A DNA stretch of 64,000 nucleotides, from contig JAZGUH010000326.1 of NCBI GenBank assembly GCA_037893225.1, forward strand, positions 434,001 through 498,000, given 5' to 3'. The notes below the pieces were generated by a model. It was not told the DNA's origin. It worked only from the letters and a program-made list of their open reading frames with translations, and did not search any database. The first letter of the stretch is position 1, and each line of letters begins with the position of its first letter. Shown piece by piece: positions 26,633 to 40,500 of the stretch. Position numbers and translations under genes: made by a program. Source of the stretch: Hippasteria phrygiana (taxonomy: Eukaryota > Echinodermata > Asteroidea > Valvatida > Goniasteridae).

Positions 26633-28716
26633 CCACAAGTGTTAACTCTAAGAAGCCGCCGATAATTGCAACATGTAGCGCCAGATCTAAGCTATCCATA
26701 CATGTCAAAATTACTGTATTTGGTTTATATTTCATGCAATTATGAATGAGTAAAACAAGTCATACCCTAGGGAATTTGACATGCATGGAGCAATAAATAG
26801 ACGGTAACATGTACACAGATGTTGGCCGGAAAGAAAATAAACATTGCGAGGTTTGAATTTTCTCCACAAGTTTTAACTCTAAGAAGCCGCCGATGATTGC
26901 AACATGTAGCGCCAGATCTAAGCTATCCATACATGTCAAAATTACTGAATTTGGTTGATATTTCATGCAATTATGAATGAATAAAGCAAGTCCATACCCC
27001 AGGGAATTTGACAGGCATGGAGCAATAAATAGACGGTAATATGTACACAGATGTTGGCCGGAAAGAAAATAAACATTGTGAGGTTTGAATTTTCTCCACA
27101 AGTGTTAACTCTAAGAAGCCGCCGATGATTGCAACATGTAGCGCCAGATCTAAGCTATCCATACATGTCAAAATTGCTGCATTTGGTTGATATTTCATGC
27201 AATTATGAATGAATAAAGCAAGTCCATACCCCAGGGAATTTGACATGCATGGAGCAATAAATAGACGGTAATATGTACACAGATGTTGGCCGGAAAGAAA
27301 ATAGACATTGCGAGGTTTGAATTTTCTCCACAAGTTTTAACTCTAAGAAGTCGCCGATGATTGCAACATGTAGCGCCAGATCTAAGCTATCCATACATGT
27401 CAAAATTACTGAATTTGGTTGATATTTCATGCAATTATGAATGAGTAAAGCAAGTCATACCCCAGGGAATTTGACAGGCATGGAGCAATAAATAGAAGGT
27501 AATATGCACACAGATGTTGGCCGGAAAGAAAATAAACATTGCGAGGTTTGAATTTTCTCCACAAGTGTTAACTCTAAGAAGCCGCCGATAATTGCAACAT
27601 GTAGCGCCAGATCTAAGCTATCCATACATGTCAAAATTACTGTATTTGGTTTATATTTCATGCAATTATGAATGAGTAAAGCAAGTCCATACCCCAGGGA
27701 ATTTGACATGCATGGAGCAATAAATAGACGGTAACAGGTACACAGATGTTGGACGGAAAGAAAATAAACATTGCGAGGTTTGAATTTTCTCCACAAGTTT
27801 TAACTCTAAGAAGCCGCCGATGATTGCAACATGTAGCGCCAGATCTAAGCTATCCATACATGTCAAAATTACTGAATTTGGTTGATATTTCATGCAATTA
27901 TGAATGAGTAAAGCAAGTCATACCCCAGGGAATTTGACATGCATGGAGCAATAAATAGAAGGTAATATGCACACAGATGTTTGCCGGAAAGAAAATAAAC
28001 ATTGCGAGGTTTGAATTTTCTCCACAAGTTTTAACTCTAAGAAGCCGCCGATAATTGCAACATGTAGCGCCAGATCAAAGCTATCCATACATGTCAAAAT
28101 TACTGTATTTGGTTTATATTTCATGCAATTATGAATGAGTAAAACAAGTCATACCCTAGGGAATTTGACATGCATGGAGCAATAAATAGACGGTAACATG
28201 TACACAGATGTTGGCCGGAAAGAAAATAAACATTGCGAGGTTTGAATTTTCTCCACAAGTTTTAACTCTAAGAAGCCGCCGATGATTGCAACATGTAGCG
28301 CCAGATCTAAGCTATCCATACATGTCAAAATTACTGAATTTGGTTGATATTTCATGCAATTATGAATGAATAAAGCAAGTCCATACCCCAGGGAATTTGA
28401 CAGGCATGGAGCAATAAATAGACGGTAATATGTACACAGATGTTGGCCGGAAAGAAAATAAACATTGTGAGGTTTGAATTTTCTCCACAAGTGTTAACTC
28501 TAAGAAGCCGCCGATGATTGCAACATGTAGCGCCAGATCTAAGCTATCCATACATGTCAAAATTGCTGCATTTGGTTGATATTTCATGCAATTATGAATG
28601 AATAAAGCAAGTCCATACCCCAGGGAATTTGACATGCATGGAGCAATAAATAGACGGTAATATGTACACAGATGTTGGCCGGAAAGAAAATAGACATTGC
28701 GAGGTTTGAATTTTCT
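26633..28716 (+). repeat. 9-monomer segment, part of the 10.4-kb offset duplication
   Basis: Monomers start at 26633, 26864, 27096, 27328, 27559, 27791, 28022, 28253 and 28485. From about 26689 the sequence follows 16266 onwards at offset 10423. The first monomer is a hybrid: site-9 g and agatct, but gtaaaacaag and ccctaggg in its second half. gtgagg markers lie at 27079 and 28468, only 1389 bp apart. Confidence 0.86.
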
Positions 28717-30510
28717 CCACAAGTTTTAACTCTAAGAAGTCGCCGATGATTGCAACATGTAGCGCCAGATCTAAGCTATCCATACATGTCAAAATTACTG
28801 AATTTGGTTGATATTTCATGCAATTATGAATGAGTAAAGCAAGTCATACCCCAGGGAATTTGACAGGCATGGAGCAATAAATAGAAGGTAATATGCACAC
28901 AGATGTTGGCCGGAAAGAAAATAAACATTGCGAGGTTTGAATTTTCTCCACAAGTGTTAACTCTAAGAAGCCGCCGATAATTGCAACATGTAGCGCCAGA
29001 TCTAAGCTATCCATACATGTCAAAATTACTGTATTTGGTTTATATTTCATGCAATTATGAATGAGTAAAGCAAGTCCATACCCCAGGGAATTTGACATGC
29101 ATGGAGCAATAAATAGACGGTAACAGGTACACAGATGTTGGACGGAAAGAAAATAAACATTGCGAGGTTTGAATTTTCTCCACAAGTTTTAACTCTAAGA
29201 AGCCGCCGATGATTGCAACATGTAGCGCCAGATCTAAGCTATCCATACATGTCAAAATTACTGAATTTGGTTGATATTTCATGCAATTATGAATGAGTAA
29301 AGCAAGTCATACCCCAGGGAATTTGACATGCATGGAGCAATAAATAGAAGGTAATATGCACACAGATGTTTGCCGGAAAGAAAATAAACATTGCGAGGTT
29401 TGAATTTTCTCCACAAGTTTTAACTCTAAGAAGCCGCCGATAATTGCAACATGTAGCGCCAGATCAAAGCTATCCATACATGTCAAAATTACTGAATTTG
29501 GTTGATATTTCATGCAATTATGAATGAGTAAAGCAAGTCCATACCCCAGGGAATTTGACATGCATGGAGCAATAAATAGACGGTAACAGGTACACAGATG
29601 TTGGCCGGAAAGAAAATAAACATTGCGAGGTTTGAATTTTCTCCACAAGTTTTAACTCTAAGAAGCCGCCGATGATTGCAACATGTAGCGCCAGATCTAA
29701 GCTATCCATACATGTCAAAATTACTGCATTTGGTTGATATTTCATGCAATTATGATTGAATAAAGCAAGTCCATACCCCAGGGAATTTGACAGGCATGGA
29801 GGAATAAATAGACGGTAATATGTACACAGATGTTGGCCGGAAAGAAAATATACATTGCGAGGTTTGAATTTTCTCCACAAGTGTTAACTCTAAGAAGCCG
29901 CCGATAATTGCAACATGTAGCGCCAGATCTAAGCTATCCATACATGTCAAAATTACTGTATTTGGTTTATATTTCATGCAATTATGAATGAGTAAAGCAA
30001 GTCCATACCCCAGGGAATTTGACATGCATGGAGCAATAAATAGACGGTAACAGGTACACAGATGTTGGCCGGAAAGAAAATAAACATTGCGAGGTTTGAA
30101 TTTTCTCCACAAGTTTTAACTATAAGAAGCCGCCGATGATTGCAACATGTAGCGCCAGATCTAAGCTATCCATACATGTCAAAATTACTGCATTTGGTTG
30201 ATATTTCATGCAATTATGAATGAATAAAGCAAGTCCATACCCCAGGGAATTTGACAGGCATGGAGCAATAAATAGACGGTAATATGTACACAGATGTTGG
30301 CCGGAAAGAAAATATACATTGCGAGGTTTGAATTTTCTCCACAAGTGTTAACTCTAAGAAGCCGCCGATAATTGCAACATGTAGCGCCAGATCTAAGCTA
30401 TCCATACATGTCAAAATTACTGAATTTGGTTGATATTTCATGCAATTATGAATGAGTAAAGCAAGTCATACCCCAGGGAATTTGACATGCATGGAGCAAT
30501 AAATAGAAGG
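26689..30510 (+). repeat. 3.8-kb duplicate of 16266-20087 (offset 10423)
   Basis: The whole order of monomer types matches, as do private markers: ggacgg, gtttgcc, atgattgaata and the actataag base at 30122 (against 19699). Differences I saw are a c/t change at 27463 (17040 carries ccctaggg) and the missing tataaatg variant (a at 18636). The match ends where 20088 has ggcaat and 30511 has ggtaat. Confidence 0.88.
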
Positions 30511-33117
30511 TAATATGCACACAGATGTTTGCCGGAAAGAAAATAAACATTGCGAGGTTTGAATTTTCTCCACAAGTTTTAACTCTAAGAAGCCGCCGAT
30601 AATTGCAACATGTAGCGCCAGATCAAAGCTATCCATACATGTCAAAATTACTGTATTTGGTTTATATTTCATGCAATTATGAATGAGTAAAACAAGTCAT
30701 ACCCTAGGGAATTTGACATGCATGGAGCAATAAATAGACGGTAACATGTACACAGATGTTGGCCGGAAAGAAAATAAACATTGCGAGGTTTGAATTTTCT
30801 CCACAAGTTTTAACTCTAAGAAGCCGCCGATGATTGCAACATGTAGCGCCAGATCTAAGCTATCCATACATGTCAAAATTACTGAATTTGGTTGATATTT
30901 CATGCAATTATGAATGAATAAAGCAAGTCCATACCCCAGGGAATTTGACAGGCATGGAGCAATAAATAGACGGTAATATGTACACAGATGTTGGCCGGAA
31001 AGAAAATAAACATTGTGAGGTTTGAATTTTCTCCACAAGTGTTAACTCTAAGAAGCCGCCGATGATTGCAACATGTAGCGCCAGATCTAAGCTATCCATA
31101 CATGTCAAAATTGCTGCATTTGGTTTATATTTCATGCAATTATGAATGAGTAAAGCAAGTCCATACCCCAGGGAATTTGACATGCATGGAGCAATAAATA
31201 GACGGTAACAGGTACACAGATGTTGGACGGAAAGAAAATAAACATTGCGAGGTTTGAATTTTCTCCACAAATTTTAACTCTAAGAAGCCGCCGATGATTG
31301 CAACATGTAGCGCCAGATCTAAGCTATCCATACATGTCAAAATTACTGAATTTGGTTGATATTTCATGCAATTATGAATGAGTAAAGCAAGTCATACCCC
31401 AGGGAATTTGACATGCATGGAGCAATAAATAGAAGGTAATATGCACACAGATGTTTGCCGGAAAGAAAATAAACATTGCGAGGTTTGAATTTTCTCCACA
31501 AGTTTTAACTCTAAGAAGCCGCCGATAATTGCAACATGTAGCGCCAGATCAAAGCTATCCATACATGTCAAAATTACTGAATTTGGTTGATATTTTATGC
31601 AATTATGAATGAGTAAAGCAAGTCCATACCCCAGGGAATTTGACATGCATGGAGCAATAAATAGACGGTAACAGGTACACAGATGTTGGCCGGAAAGAAA
31701 ATAAACATTGCGAGGTTTGAATTTTCTCCACAAGTTTTAACTCTAAGAAGCCGCCGATGATTGCAACATGTAGCGCCAGATCTAAGCTATCCATACATGT
31801 CAAAATTACTGCATTTGGTTGATATTTCATGCAATTATGATTGAATAAAGCAAGTCCATACCCCAGGGAATTTGACAGGCATGGAGGAATAAATAGACGG
31901 TAATATGTACACAGATGTTGGCCGGAAAGAAAATATACATTGCGAGGTTTGAATTTTCTCCACAAGTGTTAACTCTAAGAAGCCGCCGATAATTGCAACA
32001 TGTAGCGCCAGATCTAAGCTATCCATACATGTCAAAATTACTGTATTTGGTTTATATTTCATGCAATTATGAATGAGTAAAGCAAGTCCATACCCCAGGG
32101 AATTTGACATGCATGGAGCAATAAATAGACGGTAACAGGTACACAGATGTTGGCCGGAAAGAAAATAAACATTGCGAGGTTTGAATTTTCTCCACAAGTT
32201 TTAACTATAAGAAGCCGCCGATGATTGCAACATGTAGCGCCAGATCTAAGCTATCCATACATGTCAAAATTACTGCATTTGGTTGATATTTCATGCAATT
32301 ATGAATGAATAAAGCAAGTCCATACCCCAGGGAATTTGACAGGCATGGAGCAATAAATAGACGGTAATATGTACACAGATGTTGGCCGGAAAGAAAATAT
32401 ACATTGCGAGGTTTGAATTTTCTCCACAAGTGTTAACTCTAAGAAGCCGCCGATAATTGCAACATGTAGCGCCAGATCTAAGCTATCCATACATGTCAAA
32501 ATTACTGAATTTGGTTGATATTTCATGCAATTATGAATGAGTAAAGCAAGTCATACCCCAGGGAATTTGACATGCATGGAGCAATAAATAGAAGGTAATA
32601 TGCACACAGATGTTTGCCGGAAAGAAAATAAACATTGCGAGGTTTGAATTTTCTCCACAAGTTTTAACTCTAAGAAGCCGCCGATAATTGCAACATGTAG
32701 CGCCAGATCAAAGCTATCCATACATGTCAAAATTACTGTATTTGGTTTATATTTCATGCAATTATGAATGAGTAAAACAAGTCATACCCTAGGGAATTTG
32801 ACATGCATGGAGCAATAAATAGACGGTAACATGTACACAGATGTTGGCCGGAAAGAAAATAAACATTGCGAGGTTTGAATTTTCTCCACAAGTTTTAACT
32901 CTAAGAAGCCGCCGATGATTGCAACATGTAGCGCCAGATCTAAGCTATCCATACATGTCAAAATTACTGAATTTGGTTGATATTTCATGCAATTATGAAT
33001 GAATAAAGCAAGTCCATACCCCAGGGAATTTGACAGGCATGGAGCAATAAATAGACGGTAATATGTACACAGATGTTGGCCGGAAAGAAAATAGACATTG
33101 CGAGGTTTGAATTTTCT
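28717..33117 (+). repeat. 19-monomer tandem segmental duplication (4401 bp), copy A
   Basis: It matches 33118-37518 at offset 4401. Shared private markers are gctgc followed by tttatattt near 31114, acaaattttaac near 31269 and atattttatgc near 31594. The last monomer (32886-33117) is chimeric: it follows the gtgagg-monomer type but ends with aatagacattgcgagg. Copy B instead has the intact gtgagg monomer at this place, followed by the gctgc monomer. The actataag markers at 30122 and 32207 are 2085 bp apart (9 monomers). Confidence 0.9.
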
Positions 33118-36100
33118 CCACAAGTTTTAACTCTAAGAAGTCGCCGATGATTGCAACATGTAGCGCCAGATCTAAGCTATCCATACATGTCAAAATTACT
33201 GAATTTGGTTGATATTTCATGCAATTATGAATGAGTAAAGCAAGTCATACCCCAGGGAATTTGACAGGCATGGAGCAATAAATAGAAGGTAATATGCACA
33301 CAGATGTTGGCCGGAAAGAAAATAAACATTGCGAGGTTTGAATTTTCTCCACAAGTGTTAACTCTAAGAAGCCGCCGATAATTGCAACATGTAGCGCCAG
33401 ATCTAAGCTATCCATACATGTCAAAATTACTGTATTTGGTTTATATTTCATGCAATTATGAATGAGTAAAGCAAGTCCATACCCCAGGGAATTTGACATG
33501 CATGGAGCAATAAATAGACGGTAACAGGTACACAGATGTTGGACGGAAAGAAAATAAACATTGCGAGGTTTGAATTTTCTCCACAAGTTTTAACTCTAAG
33601 AAGCCGCCGATGATTGCAACATGTAGCGCCAGATCTAAGCTATCCATACATGTCAAAATTACTGAATTTGGTTGATATTTCATGCAATTATGAATGAGTA
33701 AAGCAAGTCATACCCCAGGGAATTTGACATGCATGGAGCAATAAATAGAAGGTAATATGCACACAGATGTTTGCCGGAAAGAAAATAAACATTGCGAGGT
33801 TTGAATTTTCTCCACAAGTTTTAACTCTAAGAAGCCGCCGATAATTGCAACATGTAGCGCCAGATCAAAGCTATCCATACATGTCAAAATTACTGAATTT
33901 GGTTGATATTTCATGCAATTATGAATGAGTAAAGCAAGTCCATACCCCAGGGAATTTGACATGCATGGAGCAATAAATAGACGGTAACAGGTACACAGAT
34001 GTTGGCCGGAAAGAAAATAAACATTGCGAGGTTTGAATTTTCTCCACAAGTTTTAACTCTAAGAAGCCGCCGATGATTGCAACATGTAGCGCCAGATCTA
34101 AGCTATCCATACATGTCAAAATTACTGCATTTGGTTGATATTTCATGCAATTATGATTGAATAAAGCAAGTCCATACCCCAGGGAATTTGACAGGCATGG
34201 AGGAATAAATAGACGGTAATATGTACACAGATGTTGGCCGGAAAGAAAATATACATTGCGAGGTTTGAATTTTCTCCACAAGTGTTAACTCTAAGAAGCC
34301 GCCGATAATTGCAACATGTAGCGCCAGATCTAAGCTATCCATACATGTCAAAATTACTGTATTTGGTTTATATTTCATGCAATTATGAATGAGTAAAGCA
34401 AGTCCATACCCCAGGGAATTTGACATGCATGGAGCAATAAATAGACGGTAACAGGTACACAGATGTTGGCCGGAAAGAAAATAAACATTGCGAGGTTTGA
34501 ATTTTCTCCACAAGTTTTAACTATAAGAAGCCGCCGATGATTGCAACATGTAGCGCCAGATCTAAGCTATCCATACATGTCAAAATTACTGCATTTGGTT
34601 GATATTTCATGCAATTATGAATGAATAAAGCAAGTCCATACCCCAGGGAATTTGACAGGCATGGAGCAATAAATAGACGGTAATATGTACACAGATGTTG
34701 GCCGGAAAGAAAATATACATTGCGAGGTTTGAATTTTCTCCACAAGTGTTAACTCTAAGAAGCCGCCGATAATTGCAACATGTAGCGCCAGATCTAAGCT
34801 ATCCATACATGTCAAAATTACTGAATTTGGTTGATATTTCATGCAATTATGAATGAGTAAAGCAAGTCATACCCCAGGGAATTTGACATGCATGGAGCAA
34901 TAAATAGAAGGTAATATGCACACAGATGTTTGCCGGAAAGAAAATAAACATTGCGAGGTTTGAATTTTCTCCACAAGTTTTAACTCTAAGAAGCCGCCGA
35001 TAATTGCAACATGTAGCGCCAGATCAAAGCTATCCATACATGTCAAAATTACTGTATTTGGTTTATATTTCATGCAATTATGAATGAGTAAAACAAGTCA
35101 TACCCTAGGGAATTTGACATGCATGGAGCAATAAATAGACGGTAACATGTACACAGATGTTGGCCGGAAAGAAAATAAACATTGCGAGGTTTGAATTTTC
35201 TCCACAAGTTTTAACTCTAAGAAGCCGCCGATGATTGCAACATGTAGCGCCAGATCTAAGCTATCCATACATGTCAAAATTACTGAATTTGGTTGATATT
35301 TCATGCAATTATGAATGAATAAAGCAAGTCCATACCCCAGGGAATTTGACAGGCATGGAGCAATAAATAGACGGTAATATGTACACAGATGTTGGCCGGA
35401 AAGAAAATAAACATTGTGAGGTTTGAATTTTCTCCACAAGTGTTAACTCTAAGAAGCCGCCGATGATTGCAACATGTAGCGCCAGATCTAAGCTATCCAT
35501 ACATGTCAAAATTGCTGCATTTGGTTTATATTTCATGCAATTATGAATGAGTAAAGCAAGTCCATACCCCAGGGAATTTGACATGCATGGAGCAATAAAT
35601 AGACGGTAACAGGTACACAGATGTTGGACGGAAAGAAAATAAACATTGCGAGGTTTGAATTTTCTCCACAAATTTTAACTCTAAGAAGCCGCCGATGATT
35701 GCAACATGTAGCGCCAGATCTAAGCTATCCATACATGTCAAAATTACTGAATTTGGTTGATATTTCATGCAATTATGAATGAGTAAAGCAAGTCATACCC
35801 CAGGGAATTTGACATGCATGGAGCAATAAATAGAAGGTAATATGCACACAGATGTTTGCCGGAAAGAAAATAAACATTGCGAGGTTTGAATTTTCTCCAC
35901 AAGTTTTAACTCTAAGAAGCCGCCGATAATTGCAACATGTAGCGCCAGATCAAAGCTATCCATACATGTCAAAATTACTGAATTTGGTTGATATTTTATG
36001 CAATTATGAATGAGTAAAGCAAGTCCATACCCCAGGGAATTTGACATGCATGGAGCAATAAATAGACGGTAACAGGTACACAGATGTTGGCCGGAAAGAA

Positions 36101-37518
36101 AATAAACATTGCGAGGTTTGAATTTTCTCCACAAGTTTTAACTCTAAGAAGCCGCCGATGATTGCAACATGTAGCGCCAGATCTAAGCTATCCATACATG
36201 TCAAAATTACTGCATTTGGTTGATATTTCATGCAATTATGATTGAATAAAGCAAGTCCATTCCCCAGGGAATTTGACAGGCATGGAGGAATAAATAGACG
36301 GTAATATGTACACAGATGTTGGCCGGAAAGAAAATATACATTGCGAGGTTTGAATTTTCTCCACAAGTGTTAACTCTAAGAAGCCGCCGATAATTGCAAC
36401 ATGTAGCGCCAGATCTAAGCTATCCATACATGTCAAAATTACTGTATTTGGTTTATATTTCATGCAATTATGAATGAGTAAAGCAAGTCCATACCCCAGG
36501 GAATTTGACATGCATGGAGCAATAAATAGACGGTAACAGGTACACAGATGTTGGCCGGAAAGAAAATAAACATTGCGAGGTTTGAATTTTCTCCACAAGT
36601 TTTAACTATAAGAAGCCGCCGATGATTGCAACATGTAGCGCCAGATCTAAGCTATCCATACATGTCAAAATTACTGCATTTGGTTGATATTTCATGCAAT
36701 TATGAATGAATAAAGCAAGTCCATACCCCAGGGAATTTGACAGGCATGGAGCAATAAATAGACGGTAATATGTACACAGATGTTGGCCGGAAAGAAAATA
36801 TACATTGCGAGGTTTGAATTTTCTCCACAAGTGTTAACTCTAAGAAGCCGCCGATAATTGCAACATGTAGCGCCAGATCTAAGCTATCCATACATGTCAA
36901 AATTACTGAATTTGGTTGATATTTCATGCAATTATGAATGAGTAAAGCAAGTCATACCCCAGGGAATTTGACATGCATGGAGCAATAAATAGAAGGTAAT
37001 ATGCACACAGATGTTTGCCGGAAAGAAAATAAACATTGCGAGGTTTGAATTTTCTCCACAAGTTTTAACTCTAAGAAGCCGCCGATAATTGCAACATGTA
37101 GCGCCAGATCAAAGCTATCCATACATGTCAAAATTACTGTATTTGGTTTATATTTCATGCAATTATGAATGAGTAAAACAAGTCATACCCTAGGGAATTT
37201 GACATGCATGGAGCAATAAATAGACGGTAACATGTACACAGATGTTGGCCGGAAAGAAAATAAACATTGCGAGGTTTGAATTTTCTCCACAAGTTTTAAC
37301 TCTAAGAAGCCGCCGATGATTGCAACATGTAGCGCCAGATCTAAGCTATCCATACATGTCAAAATTACTGAATTTGGTTGATATTTCATGCAATTATGAA
37401 TGAATAAAGCAAGTCCATACCCCAGGGAATTTGACAGGCATGGAGCAATAAATAGACGGTAATATGTACACAGATGTTGGCCGGAAAGAAAATAAACATT
37501 GTGAGGTTTGAATTTTCT
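33118..37518 (+). repeat. 19-monomer tandem segmental duplication (4401 bp), copy B
   Basis: This is a tandem copy of 28717-33117. It carries its own change at 36261 (ccattcccc instead of ccatacccc). gtgagg markers lie at 35417 and 37502, and actataag at 34523 and 36608. From about 33544 it is also the left part of the 8803-bp duplicated unit. Confidence 0.9.
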
Positions 37519-40500
37519 CCACAAGTGTTAACTCTAAGAAGCCGCCGATGATTGCAACATGTAGCGCCAGATCTAAGCTATCCATACATGTCAAAATTGC
37601 TGCATTTGGTTGATATTTCATGCAATTATGAATGAATAAAGCAAGTCCATACCCCAGGGAATTTGACATGCATGGAGCAATAAATAGACGGTAATATGTA
37701 CACAGATGTTGGCCGGAAAGAAAATAGACATTGCGAGGTTTGAATTTTCTCCACAAGTTTTAACTCTAAGAAGTCGCCGATGATTGCAACATGTAGCGCC
37801 AGATCTAAGCTATCCATACATGTCAAAATTACTGAATTTGGTTGATATTTCATGCAATTATGAATGAGTAAAGCAAGTCATACCCCAGGGAATTTGACAG
37901 GCATAGAGCAATAAATAGAAGGTAATATGCACACAGATGTTGGCCGGAAAGAAAATAAACATTGCGAGGTTTGAATTTTCTCCACAAGTGTTAACTCTAA
38001 GAAGCCGCCGATAATTGCAACATGTAGCGCCAGATCTAAGCTATCCATACATGTCAAAATTACTGTATTTGGTTTATATTTCATGCAATTATGAATGAGT
38101 AAAGCAAGTCCATACCCCAGGGAATTTGACATGCATGGAGCAATAAATAGACGGTAACAGGTACACAGATGTTGGACGGAAAGAAAATAAACATTGCGAG
38201 GTTTGAATTTTCTCCACAAGTTTTAACTCTAAGAAGCCGCCGATGATTGCAACATGTAGCGCCAGATCTAAGCTATCCATACATGTCAAAATTACTGAAT
38301 TTGGTTGATATTTCATGCAATTATGAATGAGTAAAGCAAGTCATACCCCAGGGAATTTGACATGCATGGAGCAATAAATAGAAGGTAATATGCACACAGA
38401 TGTTTGCCGGAAAGAAAATAAACATTGCGAGGTTTGAATTTTCTCCACAAGTTTTAACTCTAAGAAGCCGCCGATAATTGCAACATGTAGCGCCAGATCA
38501 AAGCTATCCATACATGTCAAAATTACTGAATTTGGTTGATATTTCATGCAATTATGAATGAGTAAAGCAAGTCCATACCCCAGGGAATTTGACATGCATG
38601 GAGCAATAAATAGACGGTAACAGGTACACAGATGTTGGCCGGAAAGAAAATAAACATTGCGAGGTTTGAATTTTCTCCACAAGTTTTAACTCTAAGAAGC
38701 CGCCGATGATTGCAACATGTAGCGCCAGATCTAAGCTATCCATACATGTCAAAATTACTGCATTTGGTTGATATTTCATGCAATTATGATTGAATAAAGC
38801 AAGTCCATACCCCAGGGAATTTGACAGGCATGGAGGAATAAATAGACGGTAATATGTACACAGATGTTGGCCGGAAAGAAAATATACATTGCGAGGTTTG
38901 AATTTTCTCCACAAGTGTTAACTCTAAGAAGCCGCCGATAATTGCAACATGTAGCGCCAGATCTAAGCTATCCATACATGTCAAAATTACTGTATTTGGT
39001 TTATATTTCATGCAATTATGAATGAGTAAAGCAAGTCCATACCCCAGGGAATTTGACATGCATGGAGCAATAAATAGACGGTAACAGGTACACAGATGTT
39101 GGCCGGAAAGAAAATAAACATTGCGAGGTTTGAATTTTCTCCACAAGTTTTAACTATAAGAAGCCGCCGATGATTGCAACATGTAGCGCCAGATCTAAGC
39201 TATCCATACATGTCAAAATTACTGCATTTGGTTGATATTTCATGCAATTATGAATGAATAAAGCAAGTCCATACCCCAGGGAATTTGACAGGCATGGAGC
39301 AATAAATAGACGGTAATATGTACACAGATGTTGGCCGGAAAGAAAATATACATTGCGAGGTTTGAATTTTCTCCACAAGTGTTAACTCTAAGAAGCCGCC
39401 GATAATTGCAACATGTAGCGCCAGATCTAAGCTATCCATACATGTCAAAATTACTGAATTTGGTTGATATTTCATGCAATTATGAATGAGTAAAGCAAGT
39501 CATACCCCAGGGAATTTGACATGCATGGAGCAATAAATAGAAGGCAATATGCAAACAGATGTTGGCCGGAAAGAAAATAAACATTGCGAGGTTTGAATTT
39601 TCTCCACAAGTTTTAACTCTAAGAAGCCGCCGATAATTGCAACATGTAGCGCCAGATCAAAGCTATCCATACATGTCAAAATTACTGAATTTGGTTGATA
39701 TTTCATGCAATTATGAATGAGTAAAGCAAGTCCATACCCCAGGGAATTTAACATGCATGGAGCAATAAATAGACGGTAACAGGTACACAGATGTTGGCCG
39801 GAAAGAAAATAAACATTGCGAGGTTTGAATTTTCTCCACAAGTTTTAACTCTAAGAAGCCGCCGATGATTGCAACATGTAGCGCCAGATCTAAGCTATCC
39901 ATACATGTCAAAATTACTGCATTTGGTTGATATTTCATGCAATTATGAATGAATAAAGCAAGTCCATACCCCAGGGAATTTGACATGCATGGAGCAATAA
40001 ATAGACGGTAATATGTACACAGATGTTGGCCGGAAAGAAAATATACATTGCGAGGTTTGAATTTTCTCCACAAGTGTTAACTCTAAGAAGCCGCCGATAA
40101 TTGCAACATGTAGCGCCAGATCTAAGCTATCCATACATGTCAAAATTACTGAATTTGGTTGATATTTCATGCAATTATGAATGAGTAAAGCAAGTCATAC
40201 CCCAGGGAATTTGACATGCATGGAGCAATAAATAGAAGGTAATATGCACACAGATGTTGGCCGGAAAGAAAATAAACATTGCGAGGTTTGAATTTTCCCC
40301 ACAAGTTTTAACTCTAAGAAGCCGCCGATAATTGCAACATGTAGCGCCAGATCAAAGCTATCCATACATGTCAAAATTACTGTATTTGGTTTATATTTCA
40401 TGCAATTATGAATGAGTAAAACAAGTCATACCCTAGGGAATTTGACATGCATGGAGCAATAAATAGACGGTAACATGTACACAGATGTTGGCCGGAAAGA

